From: Providencia vermicola
GTDB taxonomy: Bacteria > Pseudomonadota > Gammaproteobacteria > Enterobacterales > Enterobacteriaceae
Length of the DNA: 64,000 nucleotides
Assembly (NCBI RefSeq): GCF_010748935.1
Contig: NZ_CP048796.1
Span: forward strand, 3,785,001 to 3,849,000
Direction: 5' to 3'
Both the position numbers and the translations under genes were made by a program. Of this stretch, positions 28,086 through 36,727 are shown in pieces; the stretch's first letter is position 1, and the number at the start of each line of letters is the position of its first letter. The notes under the pieces were generated by a model. That model was not told the DNA's origin, searched no databases, and saw only the letters and a list, made by a program, of their open reading frames with translations.

Positions 28086-29099
28086 ATGGATAAGCTTCAC
28101 ATGCTTACTAACCCTCTCGTGACCCCGATAAAAATTATCGCATCGGGCATTGCACTTCCTAAAAATAAAATAGACTCACAAGAGTTAGATGTGAGACTCA
28201 ATAAGCCGAGCGGCTATGTGAAAAAATACTCGGGTATTGATTATCGCTTTCATGCAAATAATGAAGATTCTCAAGCACAATTAGCTGCCGATTCGCTCCA
28301 CCATGCCCTTGAAGCCAAACAAATTCCAGCGCAAAGCATTGACATGCTGATTTCTGCCTCAGCTATTTCCATTCAAGCTCTTCCTTGTACGGCCGCACAC
28401 ATTCTTGCGCAATCACGACTGAAGCAAGGTATCGCCTGTTTTGATATTAATGCCAGTTGTGTCAGCTTTATCACCGCGCTGCAAGTAGCCGCGGGTTTCC
28501 TTTCTACCAGCCAATATCAACGCATTGCCATCGTTTCCGCGGATCTGGCTTCTCGTGGGATCGATTGGCACGATAATGAATCCGCATTAATTTTTGGTGA
28601 TGGCGCTGCCTGCGTCATTGTTGAAAAAGGCGATGGAACAAGTGGCATCATCACTTATCATCATGAAACACACACTGAAGGTATCGAGCTATGTGAAATA
28701 CGCGCTGGAGGCACACGCCGAAATCCACGCGCAGGCATGACCGATACGGATTTTTTATTTCATATGCAAGGTAAAAAACTGTTTCGAATGGCCTCATCCT
28801 TGGTCGAACGTTTTATGCAACGCGTTTTAACAGATGCGCATTTACCGATTAATCACATTGGCACCGTCATCCCTCATCAAGCAAGCCATCTGTCTTTAGA
28901 GCATATGCGGCAACGCTTAGGTGTCAAACCGGAACAGTTAATTGATATTTACCGTTTTCGTGGCAACCAAGTCGCTGCCTCAATTCCTTCCGCATTACAT
29001 GAAGCAATTGAAAGTGGCCGATTTTATGAGCAAAAAAATGTCATGTTAATAGGGACTGCTGCGGGGCTCGCTTTTTGTGCCATGGTGCTGATCCCATGA
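28086..29099 (+). CDS. KAS III-like condensing enzyme (thiolase fold), lipid cluster gene 1
   Basis: Protein of 337 residues of the FabH/OleA-like thiolase-fold family, which performs decarboxylative or non-decarboxylative Claisen condensations of acyl thioesters. The Cys-His-Asn triad is intact: C125 (FDINASCVSF), H264 (VIPHQAS) and N294 (RGNQVAASIP). LIFGDGAA is also typical. It is unlikely to be the housekeeping FabH, because it is embedded in a seven-gene overlapping cluster. The ATG at 28086 lacks a clear ribosome site; ATG 28101 is an alternative start. Its stop overlaps the next ATG (ATGA). Product chain length and partner substrate are unknown. Confidence 0.88.
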   Translation: MDKLHMLTNPLVTPIKIIASGIALPKNKIDSQELDVRLNKPSGYVKKYSGIDYRFHANNEDSQAQLAADSLHHALEAKQIPAQSIDMLISASAISIQALPCTAAHILAQSRLKQGIACFDINASCVSFITALQVAAGFLSTSQYQRIAIVSADLASRGIDWHDNESALIFGDGAACVIVEKGDGTSGIITYHHETHTEGIELCEIRAGGTRRNPRAGMTDTDFLFHMQGKKLFRMASSLVERFMQRVLTDAHLPINHIGTVIPHQASHLSLEHMRQRLGVKPEQLIDIYRFRGNQVAASIPSALHEAIESGRFYEQKNVMLIGTAAGLAFCAMVLIP

Positions 29100-30103
29100 A
29101 AATATTAGTGACAGGAGCAACGAGTGGACTGGGTAGAAATGCGGTCGATAGCTTACTGCAACAGGGTCATCAAGTGGTTGCTTGTGGTCGAAATAAAGAA
29201 ATTGGCCAACAGCTTAGCCAGCAAGGTGTCCAGTTTTTGCCAATCGACCTTGCCCATCTTTCCATTGAAAACGCCAAAAGGTTGATGGATGGCTGCGACG
29301 CTATTTGGCATTGTGCTGCACTCTCATCCCCTTGGGGGAAATACCATGAGTTTGTCGAGATCAATTATCGAGCAACCCAAATGCTTGCAGATACCGCGGG
29401 TGAGCTACATATTCCGCGCTTTATTCATATCTCCACCCCCGCGATTTACTTCAATTTCAGCCACCAGCGTGATATTGCGGAGACACAGACTAATACACGT
29501 TTTGCCAACCACTATGCGCGAACCAAATATTTAGCCGAAACCGCGATTGCACGAAGCGTTGCATATTCCTCCCTCACACGCTACACCATATTGCGCCCTC
29601 GCGGTTTGTTTGGCCCCTATGATCGTGTGTTATTGCCTCGTTTATTCGCTCAAATTAAAGCGAGAAAAGGCAAATTAGTGCTGCCAGAGGGTGGTAAACA
29701 TGCATTCGATCTGACTTATGTTGGTAACGTTGTTCACAGTATGATGCTAGCCACTACCAGAGATAATCTTATCAGTGGGGCAACATATAATATTACTAAC
29801 CAACAACCTCAGCCACTGAGGCAAACGTTAGAACAACTCTTTGATGAGTTAACATTAGACTGCCAAATATGCTCAGCCCCTTATCCGGTGTTATTGACAC
29901 TGGCAACAGTACTTGAAGGTATCGCGCACCTTACCGGCAAAGAGCCGCTATTAACCCGCTACAGTCTGGGAGCTGCTTATTTCACCATGACGTTAGATAA
30001 TCAAAAAGCCCAGCAAGAACTCGGCTATTATCCGCCTATTAATATGACGGAAGGTATTCACCTAACAGCCCAATGGCTACGGCAGCAGGATAAATTATGT
30101 TAA
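29096..30103 (+). CDS. NAD(P)-dependent extended SDR (epimerase/3-beta-HSD type), lipid cluster gene 2
   Basis: Protein of 335 residues. Rossmann nucleotide-binding motif TGATSGLG at residues 6-13 and the catalytic YARTK (Y140, K144) with HISTP supplying the Ser/Thr. The family includes sugar epimerases, 3-beta-hydroxysteroid dehydrogenases and OleD-type beta-keto acid reductases. Next to a condensing enzyme, the simplest role is reduction of a beta-keto product to beta-hydroxy. The start is the ATG at 29096, which overlaps the previous stop by four bases; the longer frame from 29075 is not needed. Confidence 0.88.
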   Translation: MKILVTGATSGLGRNAVDSLLQQGHQVVACGRNKEIGQQLSQQGVQFLPIDLAHLSIENAKRLMDGCDAIWHCAALSSPWGKYHEFVEINYRATQMLADTAGELHIPRFIHISTPAIYFNFSHQRDIAETQTNTRFANHYARTKYLAETAIARSVAYSSLTRYTILRPRGLFGPYDRVLLPRLFAQIKARKGKLVLPEGGKHAFDLTYVGNVVHSMMLATTRDNLISGATYNITNQQPQPLRQTLEQLFDELTLDCQICSAPYPVLLTLATVLEGIAHLTGKEPLLTRYSLGAAYFTMTLDNQKAQQELGYYPPINMTEGIHLTAQWLRQQDKLC

Positions 30104-30900
30104 CTATCAATCAGTTTGAGGTAGGATATTGTACTCACCCTGGCTGTGTGGCATTAAAAGGGGCAAGTGTTAAAGCATGTAAATTTCCTGCCAGAGCGTG
30201 GTTAATTGAGGGTAATGATCAGCGATGGCTGTTTGATACGGGCTATGCGAATCACTTTTATGACCATACTCGTACAGGGATCATGCGGTTTTACCGCACC
30301 GTCACACCGGTCTATTTTGAGAGTAAAGATGCCCTCATTAACCAACTTGCAGATGCAGGGATCACACCAAATGATGTGAATGGCCTTATCTTGTCGCATT
30401 TTCATGGTGACCATATTGCTGGGCTACGTGACTTCCCTGGAATTCCAATTATTTGTTCCGGTGAAGGGTGGCAAAAAACACGTCACCTCACTGGTTTTGC
30501 AGCATTAAAAGGCGCTTTTGTTCGTGGGCTGATCCCAGAAGATTTCGAGCAAAGAACACGTTTTTATGAAGGACTGGAGGCTGTCGAACTTCCACCTGAA
30601 TTGCAGATCCTTGGGAAAGGTTTTGCGGTCAATGACCAAAAAACATTATTCATTGTTCCGTTACCGGGGCATGCCCCTGGGCATATTGGGCTATGTGTAC
30701 TCACTGAACAAGGCTGGATTTTATTAGCGGGTGATGCCGCTTGGTCACCCACGAATTATCGCGAACGACGTGGACCCATGGCGATTGCTCATATCATTAT
30801 GGATGATAAGCACGCCTATTATCAGACACTTAATAAACTGCATCAACTCGACAAACAAAATATTCCCATTCAATTATGCCATGAAGGGGACCTTATTTGA
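30097..30900 (+). CDS. Metallo-beta-lactamase-fold hydrolase, lipid cluster gene 3
   Basis: Protein of 267 residues with a complete dinuclear zinc site: H101-x-H103-x-D105-H106 (LSHFHGDHIAGL), the GHAPGH segment (residues 191-196), D213 (AGDAAW) and a C-terminal His (CHEGD). The closest-looking group is the lactonase-like branch (AiiA-type), so hydrolysis of a lactone or thioester is plausible. No signal peptide, so cytoplasmic. It overlaps gene 2 by seven bases and gene 4 by four. In an Ole-like pathway it might open or proofread a beta-lactone or release an acyl thioester; this is inference. Confidence 0.88.
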   Translation: MLTINQFEVGYCTHPGCVALKGASVKACKFPARAWLIEGNDQRWLFDTGYANHFYDHTRTGIMRFYRTVTPVYFESKDALINQLADAGITPNDVNGLILSHFHGDHIAGLRDFPGIPIICSGEGWQKTRHLTGFAALKGAFVRGLIPEDFEQRTRFYEGLEAVELPPELQILGKGFAVNDQKTLFIVPLPGHAPGHIGLCVLTEQGWILLAGDAAWSPTNYRERRGPMAIAHIIMDDKHAYYQTLNKLHQLDKQNIPIQLCHEGDLI

Positions 30901-32174
30901 TTTTATCCGTGTTATGGCATTACTGGCGAGCCAAACGTCTGCACTTTACAGACCGAGTGGCACTTGAGGACTATCAACAGCGACGTTTAAACGCGTTTAA
31001 ACGCAAGACGTTGGTAAAAAGCCCTTATTTTAGTCAGTTTGTACACCTGCCGCTTGAACAATTTCCTATCATGAATAAACAAATCATGATGGATAACTTT
31101 GACCGTATGAATACCGCTAAGCTCTCCAGTGAGAGGCTGCTTCATTGCGCTCAACAGAGCGAAAAATCACGTGATTTCTCGCCCAAAATGGGTAAATACA
31201 GTGTTGGCCTTTCATCGGGTACCTCCGGCCGTCGTGGCTTATTCGTCGTGAGTCCACAAGAACAAAATATTTGGTCTGGTAGTATGTTAGCCAAAATGCT
31301 ACCTCTCGGTTTATTCAACGGTGAACGCATTGCCTTATTTTTACGGGCAAATAATAACCTCTATGAAAGTGTTAATAACCGTTGGATCTCGTTGCGCTTT
31401 TATGACCTCTATGCCAATTTCCGCCAACAGCTACAAACATTAGAAAGCGATCAACCGACTATTATTGTCGCCCCTGCTCAGGTGCTATGCGCAATTGCAG
31501 AAGCCATTAACAACCGAGAGATTAAGCTCAATGTACGAAACGTTATTTCCGTTGCCGAGGTTCTACAACCTCATGATAAGCAGCTTCTACAGCAATGTTT
31601 TTCTCATGTCGGCGAAATTTACCAAGCAACTGAGGGGTTTTTAGGTTGTACCTGTGCACAGGGAACCCTGCATCTGAATGAAGCTTTTTTACATATTGAG
31701 CCACATTGGCTAGATGAACAGCGATTCTCACCAATAATCACCGATTTTACGCGAAAAACACAACCTATCGTTCGCTATCAACTGGATGATATTTTAGTCA
31801 TACGTGACACTCCTTGCCCTTGTGGTGATCCTCAACTTGCCATTGAACGAATCGAAGGTCGTTGTGATGACCAATTATTGCTACCTGACCATCACGGCAA
31901 TGTCGTGACATTATTTGCTGATCCCGTGTCTCGCATTATCGTTAATCATCTCCCTGTCACTGCTGATTTTCGCTTAACTCAACAAGGCTACCATCTCGAT
32001 TTACAGGGAGAGTGTCAGGCATTTGAACTCAAACAATGTCAGCGCTCGCTAGAAGACTACTTTATTAGGCAAAATGTGGCGATTGATCAGCTGACTTGGA
32101 CGCTACGCGTCGACCCTATTTCACAACCTTTTGCCATAAAACGAAGACGGATCAGGCGCAAGGAGGTTGAATGA
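30897..32174 (+). CDS. F390 synthetase/phenylacetate-CoA ligase-like adenylating enzyme, lipid cluster gene 4
   Basis: Protein of 425 residues of the adenylate-forming superfamily, related to coenzyme F390 synthetase and phenylacetate-CoA ligase. The phosphate-binding loop reads SSGTSG at residues 106-111 and the A5 motif YQATEG at 241-246; a CPCGD motif follows at about 315, as in PaaK-like enzymes. Start is a TTG that overlaps the preceding stop (TTGA). It would activate a carboxylate as acyl-AMP, forming an acyl-CoA or driving ring closure. The C-terminal lid domain is short. True F390 is not expected in this organism, so the substrate is unknown. Confidence 0.85.
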   Translation: MILSVLWHYWRAKRLHFTDRVALEDYQQRRLNAFKRKTLVKSPYFSQFVHLPLEQFPIMNKQIMMDNFDRMNTAKLSSERLLHCAQQSEKSRDFSPKMGKYSVGLSSGTSGRRGLFVVSPQEQNIWSGSMLAKMLPLGLFNGERIALFLRANNNLYESVNNRWISLRFYDLYANFRQQLQTLESDQPTIIVAPAQVLCAIAEAINNREIKLNVRNVISVAEVLQPHDKQLLQQCFSHVGEIYQATEGFLGCTCAQGTLHLNEAFLHIEPHWLDEQRFSPIITDFTRKTQPIVRYQLDDILVIRDTPCPCGDPQLAIERIEGRCDDQLLLPDHHGNVVTLFADPVSRIIVNHLPVTADFRLTQQGYHLDLQGECQAFELKQCQRSLEDYFIRQNVAIDQLTWTLRVDPISQPFAIKRRRIRRKEVE

Positions 32175-32788
32175 ATTTCAAACACATTCTATTACGATTG
32201 CTTTATTGCCTCCTTGGCTGGGGAACTGTCGGTATTATTTATCAATTCACAGGTGAAATTGATGAAAATGCCACGTTATTAGCGCCAAGTTGGGTCGATA
32301 ATGCTATTCCTTACAACGTGGAAGCAATATGGCTATACCTCTCTTTTTTTGTATTTATTCCATTAGGTTATCTATGTAGTTCCCTTAGCCAAGCACGTCG
32401 CTTAATGTTTGCGATGCAATTATGTGCCCTTATTTCAGGCGTTATCTATCTATTTTTTCCAACGACGATGAGTTATCCACCGATTGAATGCCTTTCATTA
32501 GCAGGTAATGCGCTTTGTCATCTCATGAGTATCGATAGCCCGCAAAATTTATTACCTTCTCTACATGTCTCATTGACTCTTGTTGTTCTCAATGCATTAT
32601 GGTCATCACAGCAAATCATTCGTACCACAATATATTTATTATGGGCCATCGCTATCTGTGCCTCTGTTTTAATACTAAAACGACATTTATTTATTGATGT
32701 TGTGACCGGAGCTTTAACGGCGATCAGTGTGCTGTATATTGTTCGTTTTGCACAACCAGCCGTATGTTTATGGAGAAAAGCTAAGTGA
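32171..32788 (+). CDS. PAP2-superfamily membrane enzyme (Aur1/inositolphosphotransferase-like), lipid cluster gene 5
   Basis: Integral membrane protein of 205 residues with about six hydrophobic segments. It carries PSLH (residues 129-132, in LLPSLHVSL) and the partner motif KRHLFIDVVTG with H172 and D176, the catalytic His pair and Asp of the PAP2_3 branch that contains Aur1 inositol phosphorylceramide synthase. The usual first PAP2 motif (KxxxxxxRP) is not obvious, as in that branch. Likely reaction: transfer or hydrolysis of a phospho-head-group on a lipid at the membrane. It overlaps both neighbours by four bases. Confidence 0.8.
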   Translation: MNFKHILLRLLYCLLGWGTVGIIYQFTGEIDENATLLAPSWVDNAIPYNVEAIWLYLSFFVFIPLGYLCSSLSQARRLMFAMQLCALISGVIYLFFPTTMSYPPIECLSLAGNALCHLMSIDSPQNLLPSLHVSLTLVVLNALWSSQQIIRTTIYLLWAIAICASVLILKRHLFIDVVTGALTAISVLYIVRFAQPAVCLWRKAK

Positions 32789-33909
32789 ATGAATTAACTT
32801 TTCCGATTATTTTTATGTTATTGGTTGTGACGCTTGAAGGAATCATCATCACAAAAACAGAAAAAGGAACAATTAATTGGCAAGAGTGGGTATTTAACCT
32901 GAACTCAGGCCATATTATGTTGTGGTTATTTCGTGGATTAGAGCTGTTTTGTTACGGATTCGTTGTCAGTCACTTTTCATTAGGTGTTGTTGAACACTGG
33001 CCTATAGCGTTAGTTTGGATTTTTACGCTATTTGCGTGGGATTTTGGTTTTTACTGGTTACATCGCTTACACCATAAATATCGTCTGTTATGGGCTGTGC
33101 ATGTCGTTCACCATCAAGGTGAACATTTCAATCTCTCTCTGGGAGTCCGTAATTCGTGGTACTCATCATTGACATCTATCCCATTCTTCATGGTGTTAGC
33201 TTTGTTGGGTATTCCACTCGAAATCTTTATTACCATTTCTATTCTGCACTATAGTATTCAATTTTTTAATCACAGTGCATTAATACCTCACCTTGGTTGG
33301 TGGGAGAAAGTCATGGTTACGCCACACCATCATCGAGTTCACCACATCAAAGAGGGTCACTACTCAAACCGTAACTTTGGTGGTAGCTTTATCTTTTGGG
33401 ATAAATGGTTTGGGACATTTTCAGCATTACCTGACAGCGAGTACCACTATGGTATCAAAGGCGAGCCAGCAACAGAGAACCCATTCATTGATAATAACCG
33501 TCCATTTTGGCGGATCTTAAAGCGAAAACCCCAAACAGTTTCATTAAAAGTGCCATTATATCGCGTTAATCAGTGGTTCCTTGTCATAGGAACGTTGTTA
33601 CTTTTTACTCTCGTTATTGGTTATGTTTATTTATATGGTTATGGTTATCAAGGTACGACTGGCCAACAAATGCTATTGTTTACTCTGCTTGCCGCGGGGA
33701 CCATTGCCTTATCAGGAATATCCGATGGCCGCCTAGTAGGTCTGTGGAGTTGGTTTACTATCGCGACCGTCTTATTGTTTTGCGTATTATTTATTTGGCA
33801 GTGGCAAACCCTCTTTTGGCTAACATTGGCTGGGGCACTATGGCTACATAGCCTCTCTTTGCTACTGGGTATTGGCCGTCAGCCAGTGCAGGTCAACCAT
33901 GCATCCTGA
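32785..33909 (+). CDS. Sterol desaturase/fatty acid hydroxylase-family di-iron enzyme, lipid cluster gene 6
   Basis: Integral membrane protein of 374 residues. The eight-His di-iron pattern of the fatty acid hydroxylase superfamily is present: HRLHH (H93, H96, H97), HVVHHQGEH (H109, H110, H114) and HHHRVHH (residues 181-187). Extra membrane segments follow the catalytic domain from about residue 250. Enzymes of this family insert oxygen into, or desaturate, membrane-bound lipids, alkylglycerols or sphingoid bases. Start is GTG, overlapping the previous stop (GTGA); the ATG four bases on is out of frame. Confidence 0.88.
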   Translation: MNELTFPIIFMLLVVTLEGIIITKTEKGTINWQEWVFNLNSGHIMLWLFRGLELFCYGFVVSHFSLGVVEHWPIALVWIFTLFAWDFGFYWLHRLHHKYRLLWAVHVVHHQGEHFNLSLGVRNSWYSSLTSIPFFMVLALLGIPLEIFITISILHYSIQFFNHSALIPHLGWWEKVMVTPHHHRVHHIKEGHYSNRNFGGSFIFWDKWFGTFSALPDSEYHYGIKGEPATENPFIDNNRPFWRILKRKPQTVSLKVPLYRVNQWFLVIGTLLLFTLVIGYVYLYGYGYQGTTGQQMLLFTLLAAGTIALSGISDGRLVGLWSWFTIATVLLFCVLFIWQWQTLFWLTLAGALWLHSLSLLLGIGRQPVQVNHAS

Positions 33910-35014
33910 ACCCCTAAGACCACTCGGCTACCAGCATCGTCAAGACCAAGCATTCCGCCAAGCACTCATGCAGGCCGCTAATCGATATCTACAGCAGCAT
34001 AATGACCATCGCTTTGCCGATTGGCGGTTTTATCTAAAAAGCCTAGTATTAGTGGGTTGCTGCCTAGGTAGCTATCTCACTGCCCTGTGGAGTGATGCGG
34101 CATGGCTCTTTTTTATTTTTTATCCCCTATTTATCTGCTTTGCGCTGCTCTTAGCGATCAATTTAGTCCATGATGCCTCGCACAATGCAATCTTCAAGCA
34201 AGCGAAAGCCAACCGTTGGCTAAATTTTTGGATCACGATACCTTTAGGCTTGGATCCCGAATGTTGGCGAGTACGCCATATTATTTTTCATCATGCGCAT
34301 ACCAACATTCGTCATTATGATTTAGATATCGAAGAAAATTTTGTATTGCGACAAACCCCCTATCAACGCTGGTATCCTTTTATGAAGGCGCAGCACCTCT
34401 ATTGGCCATTGGTTGCGGCGCTCACCTTTCCAGCATTAATTTGGGTATTTGATTGGTTAGATCGCTTCCACTTCACGCGTGTTGCTCCACATATGCGCCA
34501 TCAAGGGCAAAGCGGCATTGTGACATTTCTATGCGCCAAAATACTGCATATCTCTCTCGTGATTATCATTCCTTTTTATCTCCTGACAGATAAACAGATT
34601 GGATTAGGCTTACTACTATTCACTTATTTCTTGAGCCAAATGTTAGCATCGCTGATTTTCGTGGTATTAATTTTAGGTACTCACTGGGCCAAAGCGACTT
34701 TCTATACCCCACCAGAACAAGGAAATATGCCGCATGGATTTTACACCCATACTTTTTCAACGACCTATGACTGGCATACTCCCCCTCGTTGGTTAACTTA
34801 CTGGCTCGGTGGGCTTAATTTACATTTAACCCATCACTTGTTTCCTAATTGGAATCACCGCCACTATCCTGCTTTAGCGGATATTATTCAGTGTACCGCT
34901 GAACAGTTCTCTATCAATTATCACTGTATTTCAGCTAAAGAGCTGTTTATTTATCAGCAGCGCTTTTTAAAAGAAATGGGGCGAGGAAAGCGGGCGGATG
35001 ACCCACACTCTTAA
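33899..35014 (+). CDS. Membrane fatty acid desaturase, lipid cluster gene 7
   Basis: Membrane-bound di-iron desaturase of 371 residues. The three His boxes are HDASH (91-95), HIIFHHAHTN (from H127) and HLTHH near residue 315. Four membrane segments flank them. The family introduces double bonds into acyl chains, sphingoid bases or carotenoids. The frame opens at a TTG at 33872; the ATG at 33899 is chosen because it starts a protein-like N-terminus and has CAGGT upstream, giving an 11-base overlap with gene 6. It ends the cluster, 110 bases before the convergent deacetylase gene. Confidence 0.9.
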   Translation: MHPEPLRPLGYQHRQDQAFRQALMQAANRYLQQHNDHRFADWRFYLKSLVLVGCCLGSYLTALWSDAAWLFFIFYPLFICFALLLAINLVHDASHNAIFKQAKANRWLNFWITIPLGLDPECWRVRHIIFHHAHTNIRHYDLDIEENFVLRQTPYQRWYPFMKAQHLYWPLVAALTFPALIWVFDWLDRFHFTRVAPHMRHQGQSGIVTFLCAKILHISLVIIIPFYLLTDKQIGLGLLLFTYFLSQMLASLIFVVLILGTHWAKATFYTPPEQGNMPHGFYTHTFSTTYDWHTPPRWLTYWLGGLNLHLTHHLFPNWNHRHYPALADIIQCTAEQFSINYHCISAKELFIYQQRFLKEMGRGKRADDPHS

Positions 35015-35035
35015 CTGACTATTGCGATATAAAAA

Positions 35036-35069
35036 GATAAACAATGGAAATATGCTTCCATTGTTTATC
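35036..35069 (-). terminator. Strong hairpin between convergent genes (terminator)
   Basis: A perfect 14-base-pair stem, GATAAACAATGGAA / TTCCATTGTTTATC, with a six-base loop. Read on the minus strand it is followed by TTTTTATA, so it best fits termination of the polysaccharide deacetylase transcript. On the plus strand, 22 bases after the lipid cluster's last stop codon, the tail is AATAATAAAAC, so it would stabilise rather than cleanly terminate that mRNA. Confidence 0.8.
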
Positions 35070-35124
35070 AATAATAAAACGATGACATGAAGGCCGATAA
35101 GATATTCTTGCTTAAATAACGATT

Positions 35125-36444
35125 CTACCTATCAACAACAATATTTTCGTTAACCACCGACTGTCCACTATTCCCCACCATACGTGCAAACTTTTCGATT
35201 GGGTCTGTTTTCAGTGCATACAACCTTTTAAGGGCAAATGGATTATCGCCAAGGCGCACCTTACCTTGAATCGTGGTTAAGGCAAGATGTATGCCCGATA
35301 ACTTAGCGGCATCCATCGCGATTGGGTTAAATCCACCGAAGGGGTATGCTAAATAGCGTTGTTCAGGCTCAAATTGCTGTAAAATTCGCATAGAGCGCTG
35401 GAAGTCTAAGAAAATAGTGTGCTCTTGACGACTAAAAATAATGGGGCTTTTGTGCTTATCGAGCTTATGTAAAAAATGAGTATGCGACTGAATATTAAAC
35501 ACATCTTGGCAATTTTTTATTTCTTGCTTACTCATAAATTGCAGCCCATCCGCAGACCATTTTTGAGGGGTCATTTTAATACGCGAAGAGATCACAAATA
35601 AGGTCGCTTGCTGCTGATTGTGTTTTAAAATGGGATAAGCATAGCGATATACCGATTTCAAACCGTCATCGAAGGTTAAAACCACTGATTTAGCGGGTAA
35701 ATTCACTGATTTATCTAAATATCCTTCAAGATCGGCTAAAGAAAGCGTTTGATAACCCGCTTGCTGCAAATAATTCATTTGTTCTTGAAATGCTTCAACC
35801 GAAGTCGTCGTTGAAGTCTGTTGGAATTTTTTGTTTTCACTTTCTTTCAGTAAATGATGATAGGTCAAGATAGGAATACCTTTATCTATCTCCACATCAT
35901 CTAACTTGATATACCCCAAGCGATCACCTAAACGAATCGTTAACCATGCCACTTTTTCCCCTTGCTTATCTGTTTTAATCATACGAACTAATACTGGATA
36001 GCGGAGATTGCTAAATAGCGTTGCGATTGGCTGGCTATGCGGTTTTGCCGAACGGTATACGGGCGTATTTTTTGTGGTAATTAAATAATCATAAATCGGG
36101 TTACTTAACTCATTTAGCCTATCATCTTCAGGGGTTAAGCGAGGTTTTAATGGGGATACCGCCTCAGTATTAACATAGGCATAATCATTCCCAAATTGTA
36201 TAGGTTGGTAATCCCCCATTGCTTTATACAGATAAAAACCATGCTCAGGATAAAGTTCAGCAACGGCTTTCATGTTACCTGCAATTGGGGCGAAAATCGT
36301 CTCACTTTGTTTAAGTTGCATCAGTGCTGGCGGCGTATCCACCAGTTGCCAATTCTCTGTACTTTGTGTTGGTACTTGTGCAAACGACTTTGTGACCGAT
36401 AAAAAAAGAAAAATAAAAAAAAGCATTAATGACTGATTACGCAT
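35125..36444 (-). CDS. Exported polysaccharide deacetylase (NodB/CE4 family)
   Basis: Protein of 439 residues with a signal peptide ending SFA-QV. Residues about 30-185 form SH3-like segments (LGYIKLDDV). The NodB domain then shows LTYHHLL, VVLTFDDGLKSV (catalytic base Asp and metal Asp, residues 257-260), the metal-binding HTHFLH (321-326) and LAYPFGGFNP. Relatives such as the PgaB/IcaB deacetylases remove acetyl groups from cell-surface glycans. The initiating ATG is at 36444; a TTG two codons upstream is ignored. It stands alone, without other polysaccharide genes nearby, so the glycan substrate is unknown. Confidence 0.88.
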   Translation of the reverse strand: MRNQSLMLFFIFLFLSVTKSFAQVPTQSTENWQLVDTPPALMQLKQSETIFAPIAGNMKAVAELYPEHGFYLYKAMGDYQPIQFGNDYAYVNTEAVSPLKPRLTPEDDRLNELSNPIYDYLITTKNTPVYRSAKPHSQPIATLFSNLRYPVLVRMIKTDKQGEKVAWLTIRLGDRLGYIKLDDVEIDKGIPILTYHHLLKESENKKFQQTSTTTSVEAFQEQMNYLQQAGYQTLSLADLEGYLDKSVNLPAKSVVLTFDDGLKSVYRYAYPILKHNQQQATLFVISSRIKMTPQKWSADGLQFMSKQEIKNCQDVFNIQSHTHFLHKLDKHKSPIIFSRQEHTIFLDFQRSMRILQQFEPEQRYLAYPFGGFNPIAMDAAKLSGIHLALTTIQGKVRLGDNPFALKRLYALKTDPIEKFARMVGNSGQSVVNENIVVDR

Positions 36445-36727
36445 ACTCAACCCATCATAACGACCAGAGAAAAAACGACTTATTTTAAACCGACTTAATC
36501 GCTATCCCTATACTCTAGAAAAAATAATTTATCTAAATAGGATAACTCGCAAGCAATAGAAAATAAGTGTATTCCCCTATACCTCTCAATGGATACAACA
36601 GACTATGGCTTTTTACCTGAAAGACATGATGGGGATGCGATTGGGAGAAAACACAAAATACAAGTGATTGTTTTATATTTATATAGCCCTTTCAGTTAAG
36701 GGCTATACGTGTTATGCCATTTTAATA

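Noticed and set aside
28086-29099. Housekeeping FabH (initiation of fatty acid synthesis)
   Set aside because: The gene is outside any fab context and embedded in an overlapping cluster of lipid-modifying enzymes, so a specialised condensing enzyme is more likely; a phylogeny would decide.
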